Below are positions 8,784 through 16,871 of a stretch of 31,053 nucleotides of DNA, one piece after another (the first letter of the stretch is position 1; every line of letters begins with the position of its first letter). The position numbers and the translations under genes were made by a program. The notes under the pieces are model-generated. The model did no database searches, was not told the origin of the DNA, and worked only from the letters and a program-made list of their open reading frames with translations. The stretch is from Mageeibacillus sp. UBA5734. Lineage in GTDB: Bacteria; Bacillota; Clostridia; Saccharofermentanales; UBA5734. Where the stretch lies: assembly GCA_002419365.1 (NCBI GenBank), contig DIGA01000106.1, positions 2,030 through 33,082 of the forward strand, in the 5' to 3' direction.

Positions 8784-11700
8784 ATGAGAAGTGATGTGAA
8801 CGTATCTGGACAGCCGGCCGAGCTGAAAGTTGGGATGGAATACCTGGTTATCCGGGACATCGCTGTGATGTTGGATGACGGATTGTTCGAATGGAATGGG
8901 TCTGAGGTCGAACCCGCTGCCCAGGCCTTCATAGCCTATCTGGCCATCAAGCGGGATGAAGCAACCGTGGTTAGGCGCTGGCTGATGAACCAGGCCGCCA
9001 GGCTCGGCGACCAGCCGGATTTCCTTTCAGCCTGCTACTGGCTCTGGATTGCCGGCGAATACCTGATCGTGGAAGACGATCCAGACTTCAAATCCAGCCA
9101 GCATTCGCTGATGGACCGCCTGGTCCGGCAGATAGCGGACCAGTGGCAGGAACCACGGCTGAACTGGCATTATCACAGCGATCCCGGCCTGTACACCGTC
9201 AATCTTGCGATCGCCTTTGGCGCCCTGCAGTCCATCCAGCATCCCTATCCTCAGGAGACCGTCGCCCGGCTGTTGATTGACCTGAAAAATTTCCTCTTCA
9301 GCCACTGCCTGTACCAGGGTCGAGTCAAAAGCCAGGTCGGCAATGATGAAGTGACCGCAGACATCGGCCTGATGGCCATCCCCTTTGGCTATCTGGATGC
9401 CGGCAACCAGATCCTTGTCACCTCTGTGCACCTGGTTGAACAGGACTTGTCCGACCAGGGGATTCATTTCCGAAAAGGCGACACCTACTACGGAGGCTGT
9501 GCCTCTCCTGTCCTGACGAGTCTTCTGGCCTGGTATTATTCGGAGCGTGGCGACCTCGACCGCGCCCGGGGATTATTGTCAGGCCTCGACCCGATCTGGG
9601 AGGCGCAGGGGTTGTTGCCCGAGCTCCACTTGAAAAGTGCCTGGCAGCCAGCCTTGACGGAGTATTGGCTGACCAAAGATCCCCGTCCCGCCCAACCCAG
9701 TCTGCTGGCTGCAGCCTTCTATGCCCTGGCAGAACAAAGCCTGAAGGAAAAGCAGGCCGCATCGACCCAGACCCAGGCAGGCCTGCGTTTCATCCATGAC
9801 CCCGTTGGCACGGGTAACCTGTACCGGCAGGAACGGTTTGAAAGACGGCCCCGCTACCCGGCTGAGCTGGAAGAAGTATTTGTCGATCTGCAAGTGGATC
9901 CGTTCCGCAAAGGCCAGACAGCGAAAGTGATCGTCCGGGTTCAGGATCGCAAGCCACTGGAAATCCCTATGCAGCTTCAAGTCCATGAAAGCGGGGAACG
10001 CTTTTTCCAGGCCTCCATCGGCGCTTTCCGGGCCAATGCGAGCGTGACCTATTCATTTGTGGTCGAAGAAAACGGCCAAGTCCAGGAATCCGAAACCTGG
10101 TCCTTTGTGACCCGTCGCTGGCTGAGATTGGTGCCTGGAACCATCCAAGGCCAGGAAACTGGAAAATCGTTCCAGTGGCTGCACTCCCATCCCGAGTGGG
10201 CCGGTGCCCGGCTGGCCATTTCATTTGAAAAGGTCCAGCCAGACACTTGGAAATTCACCTGCTCCGTGATGACTCTGGCAGAAGCTCAGGCCCGGGAATC
10301 TCTGCTCGATGAGCCAGTCAGTCGGAAAGCCTCGCTCTTGCCAGAGCACAGCTATGATCCAGTCAAACGGCAACTGACTTTGCAGGATTCAGAATTAAAG
10401 CACGCCTGCCGGACCTTTTCCCTGAACCAGGAAAGTTTTGCTGATCTGCTGTTCGAAGGGGACCGGCCCTGTGCCATTCGCCTCAAATGGGCTCTGACCA
10501 GTGACGAGCAGATCTATGGCCTGGGTGAGCGCTACTCGACCATCGCCTTCCGCGGCCAAACCGTGGACCAGTATGTGTTCAACCAGTACCGGGACCAGGG
10601 CCTGAGAACCTACATGCCAGTTCCCCTGGCGATCAGCAGCAAGGGGTATGGTCTCTATGTGGATACCGATCTATACTCGCAATTCAAGCTCGACCAGACG
10701 GTCAGCAACCTGATGGAGATGGAACTGAGTCTGGAGGAGGATTGTCCCGAAGTCCGTCAATACCTGTTCTTTGGTTCGCCGGCTAAAATCGTCGCTCAAT
10801 ACACCGAGATCGCGGGCAAACCAGTTTTGCCGCCGAAGTGGGCCTTCGGTCCCTGGATCTCCAGCAACAACTGGGACCGCCAGTCCGAAGTCATGCACCA
10901 GATCGCACTGGGTGAGCAGCTGGACATCCCGGCTACCGTCATCGTCCTGGAACAGTGGAGCGATGAGGCAACCTTCTACATTTTCAATGATGCCCAGTAC
11001 GAAGCGACCGACGGCTCATCCCCCTTGTGCCTTTCAGAGTTCAAGTTCCCTGAATGGGGGCGCTGGCCGGATCCGAAAAAGATGGTGTCAGACATCCACC
11101 AGGCAGGCCTTAGAGTGCTGCTCTGGCAAGCGCCGGTCCTGAAATACATGGATGGCATTGCACACACGCAGCGCGACCAGGATGAGTCGTTCATGATTGC
11201 CTCCCGGTACTGTGTCATGAATGAGACCGGTGAACCCTATCGGGTGCCGTCCTTTGAATGGTTCAAAAACAGCGTGGTTCCCGATTTTTCGAATGAACAA
11301 GCGCGGGACTGGTGGCTGTCCAAACGCCTGTACCTCGTAGATGAGATTGGTATCGATGGCTTCAAGACCGATGGCGGTGAGTGCATCTACGGCGAGGACA
11401 CCGTGTTTGCCAATGGCCGGTCTGGCACTGCGATGCGCAACCGTTATCCGCTGGACTACATCGGAGCCTATTATGATTTCGTGCAGCAGCACGTGCCGGG
11501 CGGCGGTATCACATTCAGCCGTGCCGGGTATGCCGGGATCCAGAAATTCCCCCTGGTCTGGGCCGGTGACGAACGTTCGACTTACAAAGCGTTCCGGGAT
11601 TCGATCCGGGCCGGACTGAATGCCGGGCTGTGCGGGATTCCATTCTGGGGCTGGGACTTTGCTGGTTTCAATGGCGATATTCCCAGTGCCGAGCTCTATG

Positions 11701-12578
11701 TCCGGGCGGCCCAGATGGCTGCTTTTTGTCCGGTCATGCAGTACCATGCGGAAACCAAAGGTGCGCAAAACCAGGATCGGACGCCTTGGAATATCGCCGA
11801 CCGGACCGGACATCCAGAGATTGTCGACCTCTACCGCAGTTTTGCCAACTGGCGCATGAACCTGCTGCCCTATATCTACCAGCAGGCGCAGCATAGCAGC
11901 CAGACGGGGATCCCGATGATGCGGGCCATGGTTCTTTCGTATCCGGAGGACGAATCCTGCCGATTGCTGGATGATCAATACCTGTTCGGTGACAGCCTGC
12001 TCGTGGCTCCCCTGGTTCAGGAGCAGACTTCCAGCCGGCTGGTGTATCTGCCGGATGGAAAGTGGACCGGACTCTTTGACAATCTGACTTATGAAGGCCG
12101 CAGCCGCATCCACTGTCATGCCGGCTGGCAGACCCTGCCGGTTTTCATCAGGGATGGCAGTGTCATCCCGATGAATCTGGGCCAGAATATGGCACTGGGC
12201 AGCTCTGTCGGCAATGTGCTGGATCACTACCAGAACCTGACTTTCCTGATCGTGACATCGAAAGATCTTCGTTACCAGTTCCAGGATGATCTGGGCTCCC
12301 AGGTTGATCTGGCTGTCGAAATCGCAGGAGAAGCTGGTCAAATCACCATCGAATTGAACCATCACGCCGACCAGGCAATCTACGTGCTGTTGCCGGTCGA
12401 AAACGAGATCGAGTCGGTCACCAGTGAGGGTGTTCCGGTGCCAGAAGTCGCCGGCTTGCCGGAACTGACTCAGGTGCAAGGCTGTGCCAGAGCCCTGCAG
12501 GGCAGAAAATTGGCCATTCGTGTGCCTGGCGGGCAGACTCGCCTGATCATTCATCTTGCCAAAGGGACAGTGGAATGA
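8784..12578 (+). CDS. GH15-like domain fused to GH31 alpha-glucosidase
   Basis: A 1264-residue cytoplasmic protein, far longer than the usual 650–800 for bacterial GH31. Residues 1–330 are helical and resemble the second half of a GH15 glucoamylase-like (alpha/alpha)6 barrel, including DTYYGGCASPVLTSLLAWYY and a GLLPE stretch at the place of the GH15 catalytic base. About 355–450 is a beta-sandwich, possibly carbohydrate-binding. The GH31 part follows, with catalytic nucleophile Asp863 in GFKTDGGE and acid/base Asp929 in WAGDERST, then beta domains to the end. GH31 enzymes cleave terminal alpha-glucosyl (or alpha-xylosyl/galactosyl) residues with retention. The SD GGAGG lies about 10 nt before ATG 8784. 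The stop overlaps an in-frame ATG of the next gene (ATGA), suggesting coupling. Confidence 0.88.
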   Translation: MRSDVNVSGQPAELKVGMEYLVIRDIAVMLDDGLFEWNGSEVEPAAQAFIAYLAIKRDEATVVRRWLMNQAARLGDQPDFLSACYWLWIAGEYLIVEDDPDFKSSQHSLMDRLVRQIADQWQEPRLNWHYHSDPGLYTVNLAIAFGALQSIQHPYPQETVARLLIDLKNFLFSHCLYQGRVKSQVGNDEVTADIGLMAIPFGYLDAGNQILVTSVHLVEQDLSDQGIHFRKGDTYYGGCASPVLTSLLAWYYSERGDLDRARGLLSGLDPIWEAQGLLPELHLKSAWQPALTEYWLTKDPRPAQPSLLAAAFYALAEQSLKEKQAASTQTQAGLRFIHDPVGTGNLYRQERFERRPRYPAELEEVFVDLQVDPFRKGQTAKVIVRVQDRKPLEIPMQLQVHESGERFFQASIGAFRANASVTYSFVVEENGQVQESETWSFVTRRWLRLVPGTIQGQETGKSFQWLHSHPEWAGARLAISFEKVQPDTWKFTCSVMTLAEAQARESLLDEPVSRKASLLPEHSYDPVKRQLTLQDSELKHACRTFSLNQESFADLLFEGDRPCAIRLKWALTSDEQIYGLGERYSTIAFRGQTVDQYVFNQYRDQGLRTYMPVPLAISSKGYGLYVDTDLYSQFKLDQTVSNLMEMELSLEEDCPEVRQYLFFGSPAKIVAQYTEIAGKPVLPPKWAFGPWISSNNWDRQSEVMHQIALGEQLDIPATVIVLEQWSDEATFYIFNDAQYEATDGSSPLCLSEFKFPEWGRWPDPKKMVSDIHQAGLRVLLWQAPVLKYMDGIAHTQRDQDESFMIASRYCVMNETGEPYRVPSFEWFKNSVVPDFSNEQARDWWLSKRLYLVDEIGIDGFKTDGGECIYGEDTVFANGRSGTAMRNRYPLDYIGAYYDFVQQHVPGGGITFSRAGYAGIQKFPLVWAGDERSTYKAFRDSIRAGLNAGLCGIPFWGWDFAGFNGDIPSAELYVRAAQMAAFCPVMQYHAETKGAQNQDRTPWNIADRTGHPEIVDLYRSFANWRMNLLPYIYQQAQHSSQTGIPMMRAMVLSYPEDESCRLLDDQYLFGDSLLVAPLVQEQTSSRLVYLPDGKWTGLFDNLTYEGRSRIHCHAGWQTLPVFIRDGSVIPMNLGQNMALGSSVGNVLDHYQNLTFLIVTSKDLRYQFQDDLGSQVDLAVEIAGEAGQITIELNHHADQAIYVLLPVENEIESVTSEGVPVPEVAGLPELTQVQGCARALQGRKLAIRVPGGQTRLIIHLAKGTVE

Positions 12579-12622
12579 AGACAATGGAGATACATCCAGC
12601 ATCCAGGCCAGGTGAAACGTTC

Positions 12623-13279
12623 ATGGCCAGGGAGATACGCGGTGCCATTTTCGATCTCGACGGGGTCCTGGTCGATACGGCCAAGTACCACTTCCAAGCT
12701 TGGCGAGGATTGGCCGGCCAGCTGGGATTTGAATTGCCCGATCAGGTCAATGAATGGCTCAAGGGCGTCAGCCGCCAACAGTCGCTGGAAATTGTCCTGC
12801 AGTATGGACAGGTGACTTGCGATGAATCCAGGAAACAGGAGCTGGCCAGGCAAAAAAACGACTGGTATGTCCAGTCACTTAAACAGCTGGATTCGACGGC
12901 TATCCTGCCGGGTGTCAAGGAATACCTCCGGTGGCTGCGGACACGCAATGTGCGTATTGCCCTGGGCTCTGCCAGCAGCAATGCCCGGATGATCCTCGAA
13001 CGAACGGGCTTGGTTGATTATTTTGATGCGATTGTCGATGGAACCGACCAGCTGCCAGCCAAGCCAGAACCCGATGTTTTCCTGCTGGCTGCCCAAAAGC
13101 TGACGTTGTCTCCCGAACAGTGTGTGGTTTTCGAAGACTCTGTTGCAGGCATCACTGCAGCCCGGTCAGCGGGCATGCTCGCCGTTGGGATCGGCCCTCC
13201 TGCCGAACTGGCCCAGGCGGACCTGATCATCCGAAGCCTCGATGTGCTGCTGCCAAAAAGCCTCAGAGAGGTTTCCTGA
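12623..13279 (+). CDS. pgmB: Beta-phosphoglucomutase (HAD superfamily)
   Basis: A HAD-family phosphomutase converting beta-glucose 1-phosphate to glucose 6-phosphate, the natural partner of an inverting GH65 phosphorylase. The nucleophile motif FDLDGVLVDTAKYHF is at residues 10–24 (Asp11, Asp13). LGSASSNA is motif II, and the C-terminal VFEDSVAGITAARSAGM carries the magnesium-binding acidic pair. From ATG 12623 (SD AGGTGA, 7 nt spacing) the length is 218 residues, the family norm. A longer form starting at 12575, whose ATG overlaps the GH31 stop as ATGA, would add 16 residues before the domain and cannot be excluded. It is the last sugar-specific gene of the operon. The next gene starts 4 nt later. 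Confidence 0.92.
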   Translation: MAREIRGAIFDLDGVLVDTAKYHFQAWRGLAGQLGFELPDQVNEWLKGVSRQQSLEIVLQYGQVTCDESRKQELARQKNDWYVQSLKQLDSTAILPGVKEYLRWLRTRNVRIALGSASSNARMILERTGLVDYFDAIVDGTDQLPAKPEPDVFLLAAQKLTLSPEQCVVFEDSVAGITAARSAGMLAVGIGPPAELAQADLIIRSLDVLLPKSLREVS

Positions 13280-13283
13280 TCCG

Positions 13284-14102
13284 GTGAAAAATCGTGCCTG
13301 CCCCAGAGCCGGTTCAGCCTATCTACATCTGGTCAAAGCCCAGCTTTTGACTGCCCTGACTTACAAGACCGATTTCATTTTGGCCATTCTTGGCAATGTG
13401 GCGGTCATGCTGGCAAGCATCTATCTCTGGCAGGCTGCTTACCGGTCACAGCTGCTCAGGACCGGCGTCGATCTGGATTCCATGATCACCTATGTGGTGA
13501 TGGTGGCCTTGATGAATGCCTGTTACAGCGGCACCATCGAATTTACGCTGCAGCACCGGATCACCCAGGGCGACGTCGTCATCGACCTCATTCGTCCCAT
13601 TCATCTGCTTGGCAGTTATCTGGCGGTGGACCTTGGCCTGACGGTCAGTGCTTTCTTAAGCCGGGTCCTGCCCATGCTGGCCGTCGCCCTGGTTTTTTTT
13701 CCGTTCAATCCGCCAGCCAGCCTGATTCATGGCGGGCTGTTTCTGGCCAGTGCCCTGATGGGCTACCTGATTTTGTGGTTGTGTGCAGCCCTCATAGCCT
13801 TGATCTGCCTCTGGCATATCCAGCTCGGTCATCTCGGAGCCGTTAAGGACGGCTTCATCTTGCTGCTTTCAGGCCGGATCGTCCCAGCCTGGCTGATGCC
13901 GGACTTTTTGCGGCCGATCATGGATCTGCTGCCCTTTCAACACATTTACCAGACCCCTTTGAGCTTTTATATCGGTCAAATCAACCTGGCACAAGCCAGC
14001 CTGATTCTGGCTCGCCAAGCCTTGTGGACTCTGGCTTTGCTGGCCCTCGTTCAATGGATGTGGTTCAGCGGCAAAAAACAGTTGCTGGCCCTTGGTGGCT
14101 GA
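13284..14102 (+). CDS. ABC-2 type transporter permease (COG4587-like)
   Basis: A 272-residue membrane protein with about six hydrophobic segments (first near residues 32–52, then 66–87, 110–135, 145–175). It resembles the uncharacterised ABC-2 permeases that occur with a second permease and a long ATPase (COG4586/4587/3694 sets). The start is GTG 13284, after AGAGAGG; an ATG at 13242 would overlap the preceding gene and add a non-membrane cysteine-rich leader. It lies 4 nt after the phosphoglucomutase gene with no terminator between, so it appears to be co-transcribed with the sugar operon. The substrate is unknown. Such systems export lipids, peptides or drugs. Confidence 0.85.
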   Translation: MKNRACPRAGSAYLHLVKAQLLTALTYKTDFILAILGNVAVMLASIYLWQAAYRSQLLRTGVDLDSMITYVVMVALMNACYSGTIEFTLQHRITQGDVVIDLIRPIHLLGSYLAVDLGLTVSAFLSRVLPMLAVALVFFPFNPPASLIHGGLFLASALMGYLILWLCAALIALICLWHIQLGHLGAVKDGFILLLSGRIVPAWLMPDFLRPIMDLLPFQHIYQTPLSFYIGQINLAQASLILARQALWTLALLALVQWMWFSGKKQLLALGG

Positions 14103-14148
14103 GCTCCATTCACCCATTCACCGTCCGTTCAAAGTGAGGATCACAGCC

Positions 14149-14952
14149 ATGGCTTCAAACCTTTGGGGCACAACTTTATATTTGATGAAACTGTCGATCA
14201 AGAAGCAGTTCGCCTACCCGTTGATGTTCATCAGCTGCCTGTTTCTGATACCGATGATGGTGGCTTCCGGAGTTCTGTTGCTGTATGCCCTGGCAACCCA
14301 TTTCAGTTCAGTCAGCGGCTGGTCATTCGACCAGCTTGCTCTCCTCTATGGTTTCGGATATCTGAGCCATGGTTTGCTCATGGTCTTTGGGGCGCAAAAC
14401 ATCTGGATGGACCAGCTGGTGATTAAAGGTGAATTTGACCGGATGCTGCTTCGGCCGTTGCCTGTGATTATCCAGTATGCCTGTTCCAATATCAATTTGA
14501 TCGGATTGATCGATGTAGTCATTGGCGCCGGAATCCTGCTTGCCGCCAGCTGGCGCTTGAATCTCAGCTGGAATGTTGGCCTGGTTTTCTTGCTGCTGCT
14601 CACACTGGCAGGAGCCACCTGGATCCGGCTGGCTCTCTATCTGATCGTTTGCAGCACGGCATTCTGGACCAAGCGCAGTGCATCCCTGTTCTGGCTGATG
14701 ACGGACCTGATGGAAAGAGCCACTCAATTGCCCCTGTCGATCTATCCCCAGCGATTCCAACTGGTTCTGACGGTGATCCTGCCCCTGGCCATGATCAGCT
14801 ACCAGCCGGTCAAGCAATTGCTGCACCAGCCGGGAAGCTGGCTGGCCGGGCTGGTGTTCCTGGCAACTCCCGTGATAGGCCTGTTCATCCTGTTCTTGGC
14901 GGTGAGATTTTTCAATTTTGGCTTGAAACGCTACGAAAGTGCAGGCTCCTGA
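14149..14952 (+). CDS. ABC-2 type transporter permease (COG3694-like)
   Basis: A 267-residue membrane protein with about six hydrophobic segments (first around residues 20–50), the partner of the permease just upstream. ATG 14149 is chosen because GTGAGGATC precedes it at good distance and the protein then starts MASNLWGTTLYLMKLSIKKQ. A TTG at 14092 would give a longer form overlapping the previous stop. The next gene, the ATPase, begins 2 nt after the stop, so the three form one exporter. The typical feature FDRMLLRPLPVIIQ, seen in this permease family between the second and third membrane segments, is present. Confidence 0.85.
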   Translation: MASNLWGTTLYLMKLSIKKQFAYPLMFISCLFLIPMMVASGVLLLYALATHFSSVSGWSFDQLALLYGFGYLSHGLLMVFGAQNIWMDQLVIKGEFDRMLLRPLPVIIQYACSNINLIGLIDVVIGAGILLAASWRLNLSWNVGLVFLLLLTLAGATWIRLALYLIVCSTAFWTKRSASLFWLMTDLMERATQLPLSIYPQRFQLVLTVILPLAMISYQPVKQLLHQPGSWLAGLVFLATPVIGLFILFLAVRFFNFGLKRYESAGS

Positions 14953-14954
14953 AG

Positions 14955-15923
14955 ATGAACCAGATTGAAGTGATGGATCTTGTCAAAATTTATCCGGCCA
15001 GGCGCAGGCTTTTTGAATGCTGGAAGCAAGACTTAGAACCGAGTGCAGCGACCCATGCAGTGGATGGCCTGAATTTTTCAATTTCTGCCGGTGAACGTGT
15101 TGGCTTTCTGGGTCCGAACGGTGCAGGGAAGAGCACGACGATCAAAATGATGGCCGGCATTTTGCAGCCGACCAGCGGCAGGGTTGCCATTCTGGGTCAA
15201 TCTCCGCACCAGCAGCGGATCGAAGTCTGTAAAAAACTGGGCGTTGTCTTTGGCCAGCGCAGCCAGCTCTACTGGGATTTAAAGCTCGAAGAATCCTTTG
15301 AACTATTACGCCGGATGTACGGGATTCACCCGGCCGACAGTCAGCGTCGGCTGAATCGTCTGGATGCGGTGCTCGATTTTTCAAGCTTTTTAAAAAATCC
15401 AGTGCGAAATCTGTCACTGGGACAGCGAATCCGGGCAGATCTGGCTGCTGCCATGCTTCACAATCCACCCATCTTGCTGCTCGATGAACCCACGATCGGC
15501 CTGGATCTGGATTCGAAAAAGAAAATCCGGAACTACATCAAAGAAATCAACCTTCAGGAAGGCACCACGGTGCTTCTGACCACCCATGATCTGGATGATG
15601 TCGAATGGCTGTGCGACAGGCTGATCATCGTCAATCACGGGAAAATGGTCGCTGACGATTCCATCGATGTGCTGACCGAGCAAATCGCACCTGAAAAATA
15701 TCTGGTTGTGGACTTTGACGCCGCGTACGAACTGCCGCCGGAACTGAAAGGAAAGGTGCACAAGCAAGAGGGTCTGACTTGCTGGTTCAAAATAAAACAC
15801 CATGATTCTTCCGTTCCAGCATTGATCGCTGATCTGAGCGCTCATTGTGTTATTTGTGATCTTTCCATCAAAGAACCAGACATCGAGGATGTGGTGCTGG
15901 CCTTGTATCAACGCAAGGCGTAG
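14955..15923 (+). CDS. ABC-2 exporter ATP-binding protein (COG4586-like)
   Basis: A 322-residue ATPase powering the two preceding permeases. Walker A is GPNGAGKST (53–61). The signature is LSLGQ followed by RIRADLAAAMLHNPPILLLDEPTIGLD (Walker B), and the H-loop is LTTHD. The N-terminal stretch KIYPARRRLFECWKQDL is the extension typical of COG4586 ATPases. There is no TOBE domain, so it is not the MalK/MsmX ATPase that the sugar importer at 1294–4522 needs. ATG 14955 begins 2 nt after the permease stop. A longer reading frame upstream overlaps the permease in another frame and is spurious. A strong terminator follows at 15950. Confidence 0.92.
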   Translation: MNQIEVMDLVKIYPARRRLFECWKQDLEPSAATHAVDGLNFSISAGERVGFLGPNGAGKSTTIKMMAGILQPTSGRVAILGQSPHQQRIEVCKKLGVVFGQRSQLYWDLKLEESFELLRRMYGIHPADSQRRLNRLDAVLDFSSFLKNPVRNLSLGQRIRADLAAAMLHNPPILLLDEPTIGLDLDSKKKIRNYIKEINLQEGTTVLLTTHDLDDVEWLCDRLIIVNHGKMVADDSIDVLTEQIAPEKYLVVDFDAAYELPPELKGKVHKQEGLTCWFKIKHHDSSVPALIADLSAHCVICDLSIKEPDIEDVVLALYQRKA

Positions 15924-15949
15924 CAATCCATCTGTTTTCATAACCAATT

Positions 15950-15984
15950 CTGGCCCTTGGCACTCGGTGCGAAGGGCCAGTTTT
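15950..15984 (+). terminator. Rho-independent terminator ending the sugar/exporter operon
   Basis: CTGGCCCTT (15950–15958) pairs with AAGGGCCAG (15972–15980). An inner stem GCAC/GTGC with a TCG loop lies inside it, and TTTT follows. It is the first convincing terminator after the operon promoter near 1217. Confidence 0.9.
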
Positions 15985-16012
15985 CCTGCGAACCTTTAGA
16001 TCATCAAATCAT

Positions 16013-16041
16013 TTGTCAAAAGATCCCTGTTTTGAGATAAT
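16013..16041 (+). promoter_or_regulatory. Sigma-A promoter for the Crp-like gene and downstream c-di-AMP/glm genes
   Basis: TTGTCA (16013–16018), 17 bp spacer and GATAAT (16036–16041) form a near-consensus promoter directly after the terminator. The predicted start near 16048 leaves a leader of about 50 nt before the Crp-like gene. Confidence 0.75.
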
Positions 16042-16096
16042 AGACGAGAATATTTGATAAATTTGAAAATCTGCGCGTCTAGCAACCGAGGTGGAC

Positions 16097-16831
16097 ATGA
16101 AAAAACTCTGCGACGTCTTGTCTGATACCCCGCTCTTCAGTGGTCTGACCCACGAGCTTTTCCATAGCTACTGCAACAAGACCACCATCCGCCTCGTCTG
16201 GAAGGGGGAGGTCCTTTTTAATGAGGGCGACCCCTGCACGGGGATCGGCATGATCATGGAAGGTCAGCTGGCGATGCAGAAGTATTCGAGCTCGGGCGAT
16301 TTCGCCACAATCGAGCTGCTCGGTCCGGGGGACATCTTTGGCGAGTACATGATTTTTGGTACACGCAAGAACTACACGGTGACGATCGAAGCCGTGACCA
16401 ATTCCAAGATCATCTTCATCACTCGCGAGATGCTGATGTCGATCCTGTCCCAGAGCCCTGGCGTGATGAATAACTTCCTGACCATCCTCTCGGACCGGAT
16501 CCAGGCCCAGAACCGGCGTATTTCCCTGCTTTCACAGAAGAGCCTGCGCCAGAAAATCGCCAATTATTTACTGGAATTATTGCGCGACCAGCTGGAAAAA
16601 GAAGGGGAGAGCCCCAAGACGATCCGCAAGACGGTCTCGACCCAGGCGGTCGAACTGCCAGTCTCCAAGGAAGTCGTTTCCCGCCTCCTGGCTATGCCGC
16701 GACCGTCTTTTTCCCGTGAGCTGATCAGCATGGAGCGCGACGGCCTGATCCGGGTCAGTGGCCGTGTGATCTGGCTCCTGGACCGCGATGGCCTGGAAAA
16801 AGGCGTGATCGAAGGCTTCCAGGCACCTTGA
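16097..16831 (+). CDS. Crp/Fnr-family transcriptional regulator
   Basis: A 244-residue regulator. Residues 10–130 form the cyclic-nucleotide-binding-like beta-roll (FNEGDPCTGIGMIMEGQLAM, LLGPGDIFGEYMIFG). A long dimerisation helix follows, then the winged helix-turn-helix near residues 188–235 (LPVSKEVVSRLLAMPRPSFSRELISMERDGLIRV). It lacks the spaced N-terminal cysteines of true Fnr, so a 4Fe-4S oxygen sensor is unlikely. The ligand is unknown. ATG 16097 follows GAGGTG closely; a GTG at 16091 is possible. The fusion diadenylate cyclase follows within about 20–40 nt, so the regulator shares its transcript and may respond to the same cell-envelope or nucleotide state. Confidence 0.9.
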   Translation: MKKLCDVLSDTPLFSGLTHELFHSYCNKTTIRLVWKGEVLFNEGDPCTGIGMIMEGQLAMQKYSSSGDFATIELLGPGDIFGEYMIFGTRKNYTVTIEAVTNSKIIFITREMLMSILSQSPGVMNNFLTILSDRIQAQNRRISLLSQKSLRQKIANYLLELLRDQLEKEGESPKTIRKTVSTQAVELPVSKEVVSRLLAMPRPSFSRELISMERDGLIRVSGRVIWLLDRDGLEKGVIEGFQAP

Positions 16832-16837
16832 TGTTGC

Positions 16838-16853
16838 GGAGGACACCACCATT
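16838..16853 (+). promoter_or_regulatory. Strong SD followed by a possible ATT start codon
   Basis: GGAGGA (16838–16843) is followed after 7 nt by ATT (16851–16853), in frame with the CdaA–CdaR reading frame. No ATG, GTG or TTG stands at this position. The first conventional start in the frame is TTG 16872, which lies 28 nt from the SD, too far for normal use. Confidence 0.5.
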
Positions 16854-16871
16854 TTAAACACCGGCGACATC

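Noticed and set aside
14649..14954. Upstream extension of the exporter ATPase by 102 codons
   Set aside because: It overlaps the preceding permease in another frame; the ATPase family starts at the MNQIEVMDLVKIY stretch, and ATG 14955 lies 2 nt after the permease stop.
16020..16075. TTTGAT-like half sites upstream of the Crp-like gene, considered as an Fnr/Crp box
   Set aside because: No convincing TTGAT-N4-ATCAA or TGTGA-N6-TCACA palindrome can be formed; the AT-rich sequence gives half sites by chance.
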